The position numbers and the translations under genes were made by a program. DNA of 64,000 nucleotides from Scatophagus argus (Eukaryota > Chordata > Actinopteri > Scatophagidae). The number at the start of each line of letters is the position of its first letter. Within the stretch, counting starts at the first letter, position 1. Positions 26,601 through 40,555 of the stretch are shown one piece after another. Under the pieces are notes generated by a model that made no database searches, had not been told where the DNA came from, and saw only the letters and a list, made by a program, of their open reading frames with translations. The stretch covers positions 20,903,535-20,967,534 of the forward strand of contig NC_058503.1 in NCBI RefSeq assembly GCF_020382885.2, read 5' to 3'.

Positions 26601-29600
26601 AAGTGTCTGCAGTTTGACACTGAACCCCAGAAAGACAGCAGCACAGAGCCCCCGAGCTCAGAGCGCCCGATACCCTCCTCCCTCCTCCAACTCATTGGCC
26701 AAGTGGCTGAGACATCTGAGGACAAGTACCGCCTCCTGGAGCAGAAAGACAAGATCCTGCGTCAAGGTCAAGCCACCTCCCACACCAGTCTATTAATAAG
26801 GTCTAAAAACATGGGAGACACTCTAACTCTGAGCTTAAAAAATCCGCACAGGTCGGCCTAAGAGGACAGACCTGAACCTGTCTCAGGTGTTTGTGGGTAC
26901 TTGTCCTGACATGTGTCCAGAGAAAGAGAGGTACATGAGGGAAACACGGAAGCAGCTGAGCTTATTCGAGGTCATCACAGATACTGAGCTGGTAAGGTCT
27001 TAAATGTCTTCTGCCTTCAGCTTGTATTCTGTACAGGTTTTTATCAGACCTCACAAACAGTACTGTGCGCGTGTTTCATCATGTCTTTGGCACCTTTTTT
27101 TGGCTTTTGCAGCGCAGAAAAGTTATGTGGGTACATCTGCATATTCGTATGTGTATGTATCCTGTCTTGATTAGGTGGATCACACAGCAGCCATTAAAGA
27201 GTACAGTCGTTCGTCAGCCGACCAGGAGGAGCCCCTGCCCCATGAGTTGCGCCCCCTTCCTGTGCTCAGCATGACCATGGACTATCTGGTGACTCAGATC
27301 ATGGACCAGGGCAGCGATAACTACCGCGACTGGTATGACTTTGTCTGGAATAGAACCCGCGGCATCCGCAAGGTAAGCTGGCCTCTTCAGATCTCAGCTG
27401 TCACTGAGCAGTACAGACTGTGTGTGGGATTAGGTTTATTGTGTGCTGAAAATACTTTGTCAGTTCACAAGCATTCCCACAAGTGGATAGTAAAAAAAAA
27501 CACTTTATACCGATGCAGGCAAGACTGAAGACTGAATGGTTTCCTCTCTCATTTTATGTGTTTATCTCCAAATTCTAACTTCAGACACATCAGTTTTAGG
27601 GAAACTTGTAGCTATCTGAGTGAAGCTCATAAAACCCTTAAGTTCAAATACCAATATTTGCTACGAGCTCTTCTTCACACACAGCTGACTGAACTGTAGA
27701 TGCTGGCCATCAGTTGTTTCAACAAACTGTCTGGGTGAAGTCATGTCACGTGTTTTGTAGACTGATTTCGAAGCCCGGCCTTTCCTCTCTCACACCAACA
27801 GGACATCACCCAGCAGCGCCTGTGCTGCCCACACACGGTGTCTCTGATTGAGAAGTGCACGCGCTTTCATATTCACTGCGCTCACCACCTCTGCGAGGAG
27901 CACATCTCATCTTTCGATGCCAAGATCAACAACGAGAACATGACAAAGTGCCTCCAGAGTCTCAAAGAAATGTACCAGGACTTGGCCATGCGTCAAACCT
28001 ACTGCCCCCAGGAGGCAGAGTTTCGCCAGTACAGCGTGCTGCTGAAACTCAACGACGGTGACATCCTTCGGTCAGTCTGTCAAATCGCACATACAAAAAT
28101 GGTTGATTAAAAATGCTGAAATGTCATTGATGGATGTGTAAAACTCCTGCTCTTTTTTTTCCCAAGAAAATGACTTTATACATCTCCTGCTGTGACTGAG
28201 TTGTAATGAAATACTTCCTCACACTTCATGTCCGCAGTGAGGTGCAGCAGTTCCGCGATGAAGTCCGCAATTCCCCTGAGGTTAAGTTTGCCGTGCAAGC
28301 GTTCGCAGCAGTCAACAGCAACAACTTTGTGCGTTTCTTCAAGCTGGTGAAAGGAGGCTCCTATCTCGCCAGCTGCCTAATGCACAGATACTTCAATCAG
28401 GTTAGAAACTGTTTCCATCATGGACAGACGAGATCAATCTCAAAGACATCCAAAATCAGAAGAATCCTAGAGATCATATTTAATGTCCTCTTATTTCTCT
28501 TTCCAAACTTCACATAACCTCATTTACAATGGTATGATTTGATGTATTTTTCCCTCGCATCCCCTTCGATTTGGGTTTCGATCTTCAGGTCAGAGCTAAG
28601 GCCTTGAAGACCCTGAACTTGGCCCACACTGTGGGTCCACGATCGACTGTGTTTCCACTTGAGGACATAGTTCGGATGTTGATGTTCTGCAGCAGCGCAG
28701 AGGCCACTGACTTCATCCAGCAGTACGGCCTCAATGTCAATGATGAGTGAGTGTCTGTTAGTGGTCTGATAGACATTTGGCTTAATTTGATAATAAAAAG
28801 TTGTGAACTCCTGATGATAGCCCCGCCGTCACACATAAAAACAATTGTGTATGTCAGAGTTTAGTAACTATGAGCAAAAATGTAATTATCTTCATAGAAT
28901 GCTGCATCATGTTGCTGTTCTGTACATTTCAGTGAAATGTTGTTTTTTAATATCAGACAAACAAGATCCAAAATGAAATTACTTTAAACCCTGAGAAAGA
29001 AGCATCATGACTTCAGAGTATGTTGTGCAAATATCCAATTAAAGTTTCATAACACATTGCTCACAGTGTGGTGGAGCTGAGTCGGATAACCTATCAGGAG
29101 CCAGACCTGCCGCTGTCCCAGAAGAAGTCAGAGGTCATCCTCGCAAAGAAAACTGTGCTGACCGGTGAGGTGGTGAACGGCGGCCCCCTCCCCAACCCCC
29201 CTCAGCACACTCCTGTCTGCAGCTTTGACTCCCAGAACAAGTACCTTGGAGAAGGTCTGCTGGCTGAGCCCGGTCCAAGCCGGATTAAAGGTACAGACTC
29301 GATTTCACTGAGCCCAAGCCTTGAATCTGCCTCACGTGAAGTCGTATGTAACCTCATCACGTCTGTGAGAATGTAGAGAATCAGCCTCATTAACCCCTTT
29401 CTGCAAATAGGAATTCAGCAAAATTTGGAGACGTTTTGTAGACATAGCCTTCAGCATTCATTATCTCATGCTATACATGTAGCACATGGCTAAATGGGGG
29501 CTTAAATTAAAGAAGACACATGGGCCAAGACATGTATTGATGTCTAGCTGTTTATTTTACTCATTAAGTGTCCATTTCAGAAGATCATACATAGCATAAA

Positions 29601-32600
29601 ATGTCAAAAAAGTAAAAATCGCCTAACTTTTTTTTAGTTTTCAGTGAGTTCAAGGCTGATAAGAAAAGATCAAACTGTCAAACTGTACATGCCCTGATTC
29701 TACATGGTCTTGGAAAGTAAAATCCAAAATTTGAAGTAGATACATAAAAGTACATAGGTGCTACACAACCATTTCCATAGGGTACAAATAGGCGTCTCCA
29801 ACCTCTCCAAAAACCTCTCCAAAACCTCTCCAAGCTCTCCAAAAAAAAAATTGCACCATACAAAAGGGGGTGATTGTAATATTTTTTTTCCTTCATTTTG
29901 AAATAGTACAAATACATTTTACTGCATTCCAGACTAAAATTCACAAGAACTTCAGTACCTATAAATACTATAAATACCTATAAATACCTATATAGTACCT
30001 ACTAAATAATATGTTTTGGAGTGATTGTGAGTATATAAGTGAAAACAGTCCGTTTAGGCCTGGCCATGATGTGTAGAGGTAAAAACTTGCAGGAACTGCA
30101 AACTGCAAACTTCAAACTGCAAACTTCACCAAACAAACAAAAGTTTGCCAACAACACGGTGACACTTGCTAATTCGCCAGGTTACACATGCGTAATGACG
30201 TCGGTCAATGACTCCCGATGAGTTCAGCTGCGGCGCAGGGCTTTACACAAGCCTCCTGTCCACAGACATCATTGGCGCAGGGCTTTACGCACACCTCCTG
30301 TCCACAGACATCATTGGCGCAGGGCTTTACGCACGCCTCCTGTCCACAGACATCATTGGGGCAATCATGACACCCTAACCCCTAAATGTTCATTTGTCGG
30401 TTTACTATTCGTTGAAAGAGGTGTCAATCACTTCAGATGAGCCTGACACCGGCAACAAGGAAGAAAGTTGGACGATGCTTTTGTGTTTACAACTCGGGTG
30501 CACGGCGCACACATGAAACACAGCGTCTGCTTCGGAAATTACTCAGCGGATTACAAATAAATACCTTTTGGTTTTGTAGAGGACATCTTCAAGTTTCTAT
30601 TCATGTATAACATTACGAGTAAATTTGCGATTGCTGGTCAGAACGAGTTAGAGAAGACCGCGGTGGATTTTTATGGGGAAATACGACTATTTTACACGAT
30701 GGAATGACTAAGGACATAAAGCATTGTTTTGACCTTTCCCATGCAATGAAGACCAGTTTCCACACGACTAAAAGGTAAATAATGACATTATGCCTTCATT
30801 TGCGCTCACTCGAAATGTTAAAACTTTATAAATATGAATGTTTTAGAAGGATGTTACTTCCTGTGTTCGTCAATGGGAATTGCTATGCTAAGCTAATGTG
30901 ACTATTTCTGAATAACGTATTTATAACATAAGCCAATTTTCCTTTAGCACAAAGCTCTGACATGACAGAAGATAGATATATGGGTATTTTGTTTGTATTT
31001 CGAAAATGGGAGACGTATATGAGCAGTAAATCCCCGAATTTGATCTGGACCCGCCGGCGGGTCCGTTTTAACCCTATCTGCACAAACAGGTTAACTAAAG
31101 CTGCAATGTTTCTTCTCAGCTTCTGCTCCGAAGGTTGAATTCAAAGCAGCACCTGCCGTCAAGGTTCCAGACGTGCCCTCCGTGTTCAGGTTGCCTCCAG
31201 CTGTTACGGACAGCTCGGCCCGCCCAGCAGACGCCCCGCAGCTGTTCCAGCCGATACCCGAACCTCAGCCCGTCAAACCGCCATCGCCTCCACCCAAACC
31301 TCAGCCTGTGTACAGCAATGAGGTGAGCGCCATCTCTCAGCTCTTTATCTCAGCACCCATCGAAGATGGCTTGGACTTTAGCAGAAGTTAGGATTTTTTT
31401 TAGCTTCTTCCTGACATTTGATATTACTAATTAAGGAGAGAATCAGATTTATTGGTTAGTGATCACTGAAGCGATGCTGAACTTGCTGTCCTTTTTGTTT
31501 TTACTGTGCATGACAGTAGCTGTGCTGTTTTTGTGCTCTCCTGCAGGACGTCTCGGCTGTACTGGATAGTGTGATTGAAGAGGTGGTCGATGCCACAGCG
31601 CGAGAGGTCGCTGAAGCTGCCAGTAGCTACGCCACGGCAGCTCTTGCGTAAGTTTGAGTTGTTCATTCATGATACGTTGAAATCATGTTTTACTTCCTTT
31701 CCTTGCACTTATTATTAATGTTGTTGAATTAGTGGGTGTGCAGAGGCAGAGGAGGTCCAAACCCAACCCAGTTGTTTAACTTTCTGTATCATTGCCTTTG
31801 GGTCTGCAGCGAGAGCAGCATGCAGGCAGAGTCTCTGGTGAGTGAGGTGTTGGGACAGATGCTGCAGGAGATGTCCTCCGCTGAGATCAAGCTGGAACAG
31901 CAGCGTGTGGCTGAAGAGAAACGCAAGCTTGAAGAAGCCAGGTTGGTCTACCGACAGTTGCAGGCGGCCTGATGTGTTTTATCATTCAGCTCAGTTAAGA
32001 AAGTTCCCAAAACACAGGATATAAGTCTGTCTGTGTGTGGAGGTTACACACACACTTCCATTTCTACAAGCATACTGTAAACTGTTAAAGCATCCGGACA
32101 TCTGGAGGAGGGCTGCATAGTCATTTTCCACAAAAACACTCGTGGACTTCACCGTGAGAGATGCAGATTTCATTTCACAGCATCATTGTTGGATATAATA
32201 AATTAAAATAGTATTTATAGTGCAAAGCAACTACTGTACCTTTTCTACAAGATCAACAGTTGCAGTCGGGCATTATAATCACAGCAATTATCAAATTAGA
32301 CTTGCTACAGCTCACTCACATTTTCTTCTCCATGTCTGTCGGTGGCAGGAGGAGGCAGGAGCACGAGGCCTTCTTGGCCCAGTTCAGCTTCTCGCTCTGC
32401 ACAGAGCTCATCCATGAAGTTTTAGATGAGACCATCAAGGAGGCCGCCACCTCAGAGATGCAGTACGGCTTATCATCAAGTTTCATGTCTTCCAGTGGCA
32501 CAAATATTTTCACGAGTGAGGTTCAGTGAATTTAAACTGGCGCCTGTTTTTCCTCCTTTTTCAGGCGGGCAGTGAACGAGAAAGCAGACCGTGTGGCCAA

Positions 32601-35600
32601 ATGCACAGAGCAGGTCTGTGCCAGTCTAGTTGAGGAGACTCTGAATGCAGACATCACTCTGCTGGTTGAAGACATCCTTGAGGCTGAGCTGCAACGCATC
32701 CACAAGTACATCAATAGGTAAGAAACAGCGAAAATGTGGGAAAGTCAGAGAAATCACATGACTCTAAACTCTTCAATGAAAACCAAGAATTTCTTTGCTC
32801 AGCCGATCATAAATATCTGATAACGGGCTACCGTCAATCAGTTATATTGACACATCAGTGAACCACTCCAGTAGAAGGCTTACTATTTATTACAGTATTT
32901 GTACAAAGTCTTGGAAGTTTAGTAAATGCTCAGTTTTACCTAACAGAAGTTAAAAACATGCTTGAATTTGAATATTCTCCTTGAAAAACAAATGCTTGTA
33001 TGTTTTTAACTTTTAAAAATCTGCCCAAACCAAAGTGTCTTGTGTCCCGTTTTGTCTCATCTGTACCACCAGGTGGCGTGATGTGGTCGCAGTGCGCCGG
33101 CAGCTGAAGAGGCAGATGAGAAGCTTCCCAGCAGCTCCTTGCTGTGTGGACCCTCGATTCAAACTGAAGGCTCTGGCTCCCAGCGCCCCTGCACAGCCCT
33201 CCATGTCAGATCTGGCTCGCGGTCTGGTCAACCTGGGAAACGCCGGCACCCTGGCCCTGTCCAGCACCAGGTTTGTTCCTTTTAAATCACTGTTGTTACA
33301 CCAGTGTGTCTGTGGGATGCACATGAGGGTTTGATGAAGACGTGGTGAATATGGTTCATAATTTGCCAACATTGTTTCCCGCTCTTTTTACAAACTTGTG
33401 TGCTCCTTCCCGCTACATACGACTTGAAGTAAATGTCACTTTTCTGCTCCAGTCACATGTTTTGTGTTTTGTCAAGGTTGTTGAAAATGAGACAAGAAGT
33501 GATTCACCAAATGAGAGTCCACCACTACTATCAGCAGCTGCTCGAGTAAGTCGTCAGTATGTTCATCTGGTCAGTGGTCGACATCACAAAACGGCACTTT
33601 GACCTCTTTTTGCCGTTTGTCTCAGTGAAACAGTGTGGGCGCCACTCGACCTGCCATCCCTGGTGACAGAGAATATCGCCAACCCACCCGACCGAATCTT
33701 CTGGAAAGCTGTTGTCCTCTTACCAAGCGACCACGAGAGTGTAACCAGCCTGGCTGACAGGTGAGCAGCAGTGCTTAAGTATGACAACAGGTCACCTTGA
33801 TTATCTGTTAAGATCGGAGGCTCCCGGTGTTCACCGAACCTTTCATCAAGCGTGTCCTCTCCTGCAGGATCCTGTCAGACTGGCTGGAGGCGAAGCTCGG
33901 TGGTGACAAGGGGTCAGGGTCGAGTGAGGAGCAGCTTGATGGCACTCTGCAGACCCTCCGTGTCACCAGCACACTCCAGGAAAAAGAACAGCACATTCAC
34001 AAAGTGCACATCAGCATCAAGGTAAGACCAGACAGCAGCTTACAGGGTGACTGCAGTCAAACAGACCTGAACGTTTCTGAGTCAGTGGAGCTCGTCTCTG
34101 CTGACGCTGATGTCACATGCTCATACCGTATGTGCGGTGAAACACAACATGGCATAGTCTTAAGGTTGAGCTGAAGATAAGAATTAGAAGAAATATCAGG
34201 GATTAGAATTCAAAGATAAAATGAAATGTCATCTGTGGTTTTTCTGTCATTAAATTGAGATCACGAGTATCTCATTATCTCGAGAAGCAAGCTTTGAAGG
34301 AACCCGTTACCATGAGACAACAAACGGTCGTACTTATAATGTTCCTCAGAGATCAGCATGTTCTGAACACAGTCAGTGATGTTCAGCAAAGCTGTCAAAC
34401 ACAGTGTATCTCGACTTATTAGCAACCCAGGTTGGTGCTGATTAATTGTTATTTATGTAGATGAAGATATTAACTTCTGTGCCTCCGTGCTGAACATCAC
34501 ATGATTTTTTTGCAGGCATCCCGGGGCCCTCTGACCGAAGACGGCTTGTCCAAAATGGAGGAGTGCTGTGAGCTGCATGGGGCGGGAGCTCTTATCACGC
34601 TGCTCCCCGCCATGTTGATGGGACTCGAGGAGCAGGATGTGCCTCTGCTGTCAGCCCTGCTTCAGCTCAAACAGCTCCAACAGGCCAGCACCTGGCACTG
34701 CCCGCTGCCTCTGGTCATCCTGGTGCCAGGGCCTGTTGGTGGGGATACGCAGAAACTGGAAGAAGGTAGCTAATAACAGCTCGATATGTTTCTAGTTAAT
34801 ATATTCTACGATTAAAGTCAAAACTGGGATTTTAGGCTGGCTGTAGAAGGTGTATTCTGTGTCAGGCTTCATTCTTGGTGCAGTAGCTGAATTAATCTGG
34901 ACAAAATGTGTAAACACTGAAATGTTCCTGTCACGGTGCTTCATCTCTCAGCCCTGATGCTGCACACACTGGTCAAGGAAGGCCTGATATCAGAGTACAT
35001 GTTCCTCTTCATACCAGAGACCACAAGTGACCTTCAGGGATCCAAACAGGTACTGCACATCCACATGCAGAGACCCACCACACACAGACAGTTCTTTGAA
35101 CCGTTTCACCATTTGTATTTAATGTCCTTCACTTTTCTAAACATGAGTTTACTGCCCACAATTTATATATGATGTACAGTAAGGTTTTACAAGTAGACTC
35201 TCCTTCAGTGTAAGCCAAAAAGGTTCAGATCCCAGTCTTCCCAGTCTTTATGGCCTTCACCACCTTCTCTGCTCTTGTCCTGTGTGTCTAGCTAAGACAG
35301 GCTCTGCATTGGCTGCTGGCTCGTGCTCCGCCACCCTTCCCACTCTCCTGCCAGACCCTGGTGCAGCTCATAGAGGCCAGTTTGAGTCGTGAGTTCAGTC
35401 CCAGAGTTTATGCCCACCGCCAGGAGCGGGCTGCTGCGTGTCTGCCTTCTGAGGACCCTGCGCCCGTCATCCGACTCTACAACGCTGTCCTGGCTCACAT
35501 TGCTGACAAAGTGGCATCGCAGGAGCTCAGCAGACTCTCGTGGCCACCAGGGGAGTTCTGCCAGCCTGATACCCGTGACTTTGTCCCTCATATGGGCTGG

Positions 35601-37514
35601 AACTCTGTCGCTCACTTGGCCTGGCTACGCAAAGTCATCCTGAGCCTGCAGCTGCCACAGTGGGAGCAGCTGTCTGCCACAGGTCAGTGACTGAGATGTC
35701 ATTTTGATTTATCTCTGCAGGGTTTTCTCTTATGCTTCCCTGACTGTACAAAATCCTCTTGAGTACAAAAGGAACACAGAGCAGGTATGTGTATTCATGA
35801 ACCATCTTTCCCTCTCTCCACCACCTTTGTTATTATCTCTTCCACTAGACTCGTGGTCTGAGCTCTGCTCCTCCATCTTTGGCTACGCCACTCAGATCCC
35901 AGTCTCCCGCCGCACTCAGCCCCTGCTGATGTCACGGCTGGAAAACCTTCTGGAAAGGGTCAGGCTAAAGCTTCATCGTACTGTTTGTCCGGCCTTCAGT
36001 CAGATCCCTTGGGACGACATTCTGATGATATGCATAGACCACAAGCTGAAAGACTGGCAGATCCCTGGGCCACCTGTCTGCGAAGGTGAGGACAGTCATG
36101 GAGAAGGTTATTCCTCTGTGAAGAACCAATGAGGTGTGGCTCGCATTCAGTGTGTATTTGTTTGTTTTGTCATGTAAGATGCTGTGACTGAGGACGGGGA
36201 GATCCTGGTCTACTTCTCCACTGAGTCTTTGAAGGGTTTCCAGCCACCCGAGGAATGGACTGAGGCCATCAGACAAACTCACAGGGAGAAGCAAGAAGAG
36301 AAGGAAGGGTGAGAAACTCCAAAAACCCGCCACCGCCATCATCTTTACTTTAAAACAGCTGGCAGCAACCTGTGACCTTGAGGCAGTTCAGGGCATTGAA
36401 CTCTTCGTTAACCTCCAGCTGGTAAAATTAGTGCTGCAGCATTTATCAATTTGGTGAGATTTAGTTGCTGTCAGGTAACTGACATCTGTCACTGCATCAC
36501 ATGTTAAAGTAAAACACTGGACAGTGCAGGCCTCCACATGTACACAGTCCTTGCACAGTGCTGCACCTTCCATCCATGAACTAACCTTGACTTCCTGTCC
36601 CTTCCACTCACTTTTAAAAAAGACAAAGATTTCATGACCCTGAAGATCTCATTGTCGTCTCTTTGTTCTCTCCTTTTTCCAATTACTCTTCCTCCTCGAC
36701 CCTCAGGGCGAGTGCAGCTGCTTGTGCCACGCCCACCAGTCAGACCCTCAGACAGAGGTTGTTCCACAGTCTGGTGGAGCCCGTCGGCGCTCCGGCAGCC
36801 CCGCTGGACATCACACACACCCCCACGGCCCAGGAGCTGCTGGCCCACAAAGTCCTGCAGAGCTTACAGGAGGAGAAGGCTGAAAGCAAAAGGTGGAACG
36901 ACTGAGTACCAATGACTTTGGCATAGAATTCAACCCCGCACAGAAAGGCTCCATTACAGTTATTATGTAAAATATAATGTACACGTTGTGTTTGTGTTTT
37001 ACAGGAGCATGGACCAGCTTCAGCGTTGGCTGGACGGAGACCCCGTGGACCACTTGTCCACACCGCTTTTCATTCCATCCTCCACTCTGTTGTCCATGCC
37101 CACAACAATAACACAAACACCCACAGCCAAAGCCCGAGGCCCTGCACTCATACAGGTACGACGTGTGCCCTGGGACCAGTTATGTCCTTTTTCAAACTGC
37201 CAAACTGTTTTGCTAGAAATGGCGAAGGTGGCAGGTTTGTAGTTAATAACAGCTAATTTGTTAATCATCATCAGCAACAACATTTTCTAAATGTTTCAGT
37301 CTATGAAATGCAGTAATCACACATTTTCCCTGTTTGGACTGTCCAGAAGTCGGAGCCTGATGATCCGTCAGACAGAGCGGACCGACCTAAAGCCACGCCC
37401 ATGTCTGTGGCATGGCGACTGAAGGAACTGGAGCGAGAGATTCTGGCTAGCCAAGAGGAGGAGCTGGCCTGCAGACTGAAGCTGAGTGGTCTGCTGAGCA
37501 TCGTGGATGATTGA
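23645..37514 (+). CDS. mcm3ap: MCM3-associated protein / GANP (germinal-centre associated nuclear protein)
   Basis: GANP is the scaffold of the TREX-2 mRNA-export complex at the nuclear pore. Twenty-eight coding exons begin at 23645, 25526, 25978, 26289, 26573, 26852, 27175, 27802, 28238, 28589, 29067, 31120, 31547, 31810, 32349, 32565, 33073, 33477, 33626, 33868, 34516, 34952, 35292, 35849, 36179, 36707, 37005 and 37347. The sum is 6207 nt, giving 2068 aa (human 1980). Visible in order: FG-nucleoporin-like repeats (about 1-230, many AFGQ/VFGQ); a KRPLMRPRG stretch; an RRM-like domain (about 543-605); the SAC3 domain opening with [14 protein letters not shown] (about 745) and containing [20 protein letters not shown]; and the C-terminal MCM3AP/acetyltransferase-like region, ending GLLSIVDD. 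The intron after the exon at 29067-29290 carries a 1.7 kb piggyBac-like element. Apparently intact. Confidence 0.96.
29394..31090. mobile_element. piggyBac-like non-autonomous DNA element in an mcm3ap intron
   Basis: TTAA occurs at both edges (29390-29393 and 31091-31094), as expected for piggyBac target duplication. The ends are imperfect inverted repeats: the left reads CCCCTTTCTGCAAATAGG and the right, reversed, reads CCTGTTTGTGCAGATAGG, with 14 of 18 positions matching. No transposase-like frame is present, so it would be non-autonomous. The interior contains a 42-bp tandem repeat. The family call rests on TTAA plus terminal similarity only. Confidence 0.55.
30232..30357. repeat. 42-bp tandem repeat, three units
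   Basis: Three near-identical 42-bp units (30232-30273, 30274-30315, 30316-30357), each starting GGCGCAGGGCTTTAC and ending CACAGACATCATT. They lie inside the piggyBac-like element. Confidence 0.9.
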
Positions 37515-37908
37515 TGAAGGAAAAATCTTTTAACAGATGACTGCGCTTTGGAAATGTGTGACAACAGCAGAACACTGAGAAACCATTCTGGGTTCACTCT
37601 GTTAGGACTTCACTGATTGCAACAATCTGTGTCTATTTTTGTGTGAATTAAGGTCTGGGTTTGTACAATATGAAAAGAAAATCAAGATTTTTATTCTTGG
37701 TTTAATTTTTGATTTTGCCTTTCTAACTTTCATGTGTGTGTGTATTGTGTGTGTTGGGTTTTGCACAAACCTTATGACTCTCAAAGTGTGCTAAAGCCTC
37801 TAGAAAAGCTACTTTTCTCGTCTTAAACATGTTGAATTATTTGGATTGACTTCTGTGTGGTTTGAACTTATTTTTGTACTGATGAAAACATCCAACAGCT
37901 GAATACTG

Positions 37909-37914
37909 AATAAA
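37909..37914 (+). terminator. mcm3ap polyadenylation signal
   Basis: AATAAA about 395 bases after the mcm3ap stop codon, followed by a TGTTTTTTT stretch. It is the probable 3' end of the transcript. Confidence 0.7.
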
Positions 37915-37994
37915 AGTGTTGTTTTTTTATGTAAACTGCTCATGTGTGAGGACACAGGGTCTCGGTGGATCAGCCTGCAAGATAAGGAACTTTT

Positions 37995-38350
37995 CTTAAC
38001 TACACTATATAGACAAAAAGTGTTGGGACATGTGACCATCACACCAACAGGGACTTTAATGACGTCTCATTGTAAACACACAGACAGCTTTGCAGCTCTA
38101 ACAGCTTCCACTCTTCTGTGAAGGCTTTCCACAACATGTTGGAGTGTTTCTGTGGGAATTTGTGCCCATTCATGCAGTAGAGCATTTGTGAGGTCACACA
38201 CTGATGTTGGACCAAAAGGCCTGGCTCACAATCTCCGTTCCAGTTCATCCCAAAGGTGTTGGATGGGGTTGAGGTCAGGACTCTGTGTGGGCCAGTCAAG
38301 TTCTTCCACACCAGCCTTGGTGTTTTGGCAGGTCTGTTGCCACCACTGTA
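37995..38350. mobile_element. Interspersed repeat with CACTATAT-GACAAAAAGTG terminus
   Basis: It begins at ACACTATATAGACAAAAAGTG and runs through segments such as GTGCCCATTCATGCAG and GATGGGGTTGAGGTCAGGAC. These are familiar from dispersed non-autonomous DNA repeats of teleosts, where the terminus reads TATGGACAAAAGTATTGGGAC. The other end was not found, so it is probably truncated near 38350. The superfamily is not assigned with confidence. Confidence 0.5.
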
Positions 38351-40550
38351 CTGTCAGTGCAGATTTAATGCACATAAAGTAGTAGTCCATAGCTAATGAT
38401 TAAAAACAGGCCTAAAATGTACAGAAAAACATACTGAATTAATTTCTGGGTATCAAAAACATTTAATGACAGCATCGTGTAAGTTTGTCTGTCTGACTTA
38501 ACCTTCAGTCTTGTAAAGGAGCTCAGTTCACTGCGAGGTTTCCTAGTGTTACTCAACCTGCTAATATGAAAGAGGAACAAGAACCCAAATATTAACACAA
38601 CATTTCTGTTTGCTTTCAAACTTCAAAGTGTGGGAGACTTTCCCTTTACGCCCTGAATATGTAGCAACATTGTGGTGACTTCAGTAGAAAATGGATCCTG
38701 TTTTTCCCTGTCAGCGGGAGGATGCAGTATGTGTTGTGAAATGTGACATTTAATACTAACACAGTGTCTCTCTGTCCATCTGTCTGTCTCTCACATACAG
38801 ACAGGCGACATGAGGACAGATTTTACCCATGTGGTTTGTACCTCAGCAGTAATACAGACTCTGAGCACTCAACACTGCATTTACATTTACATTGACTGCA
38901 TATATCATGTATTTATACACACTTAAACTGTGTTAGTTTTAATCACTGAATGAGACAGAAGTCTAATGCAGTTAATGAAACTCGAACAACACTCAACAAA
39001 ACTAATTACTAACTAAAGCAGCTGATTTTTTCAGATCAGACTGAAGGTCTCCTGTTAAGTTTAGCCTTCAGTCATTTATGTGTATTTTATTTATTTATTT
39101 GCTCTGAAAAAATCCAAACAAAATCTGTTCTTCATTCAGATCTCTTGTGGGTCTGACCACTGACCCTCAAACTCCAACACCTCCAGTGGAGCTGCTCAGT
39201 GATTGGCAGATCAGACTGTGGCTGCACTGAGCAGCTTCCAGGTGTGTGAACGTGTACCTGTGTGAATGTTTCCATATCTTACAGCACATGTGGAACCTAA
39301 AGCAAATCTTTCGTGTAGACAAAATAATCCCTCACAGGAGACGATGCTGATCAAGCAGGCGTCTGAATCGTATCGATGAGACCAGATGTCAGTTCTTGTG
39401 TAACAAAGTGATCTTGAAAGGTTCAGCATTTTGAGACTGTTACAACACAGATATCGACACATTCGCACTCCCATTCTGTGCCCTCACATTTAAAGCTGAC
39501 GCCAACTGTTTTCATGTCATTAAAGTTCAAATCCAGGTTCATCCATCCATCCATTAATGTTTTGTAAAGGTGTTTCTCTGTCTTTTTATTTATTGCGTGG
39601 AAAGACTTTTATTTGCTCCCAGGGTTTGAGGTTTTGAAATGTTTAGACACGACTGAGCTAAATAACACGGCTGCTTGTGATTAATCCTCGTTTCTTTTCT
39701 TTCACATGTACTGAATGTGTTCAGTTCGTTCACTACAAAAAGTGGATTTTGTTCAGAATTTGGAGAAATGTGAAGCATGAAAGTTTTGTTTTATTGAACT
39801 GACAGAAAATCAAAACATATTTTAATAATCCTTTAACTCAGTTTTCATTATTTCAGCTGCAGAAATGTACAAATTTACTGTTTTGCCTTTACAATATTTT
39901 AATTATTATTTTTATTATTATTTTTTTTTTTGGTAATTTGGATGTTTAACTGTTGGTTGGATAAAACAGGTTGCTGTGTGACAATTTTCACTATTTTAAG
40001 AATTTTTAAAAAACAAGCTAATTAGCTGATTAAAGGAGAAAATAATCAGTAGATCCACCCATAATGAAGATAATCACTAGTTGCAGTTTTACACAAAAGG
40101 AGTTTCAAATCGCTCCACCTCAACCAGCTTCAACAGTAAAATCCTCCTTAATGCAGTTCTTTTACTTTTAATACTTTAAGTACATTCTCCTGTACTGACA
40201 CACTTTTACTGAAACAAAAGTTTCAGTGCAGGACTTTCACATGTAACAGAGTATTTTCACAGAGTGATGCTGTTACTTTCTGAGAACTTTTCCATAAGTA
40301 AACGATATGAATACTTTGCCCCCCACTGACTGTCTTGTCTCAGGAGTCAACTGGTGAATCAAAGTTTCTCTTTTCTCTGCTCCCAGACTGAAAAACTGAT
40401 TAACGAGAGTCAAACTCATTCTGACTCTTCAGTCAAGAACTGAATAATGAGCTGCCATACTGTTTTAAAAACAGTCAGAAATAGTTAAAATGTTGTGTGA
40501 TGTGTGTTCTTAAGGTTCTTAAGAAATTCTTAAGAAATCTTAAGAAATTA
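38350..40550. other. AT-rich intergenic spacer, no gene recognised
   Basis: Only short frames without family resemblance. It contains poly-T/A stretches around 39900-39930 and CTTAAGAAATT-type short direct repeats at about 40510-40550, just before the first array gene. Confidence 0.5.
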
Positions 40551-40555
40551 GAGCT

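Noticed and set aside
38350-40550. Possible extra degenerate array copy before copy A
   Set aside because: Neither the leader exon, TATA block nor Pro-rich exon sequence could be found on either strand.
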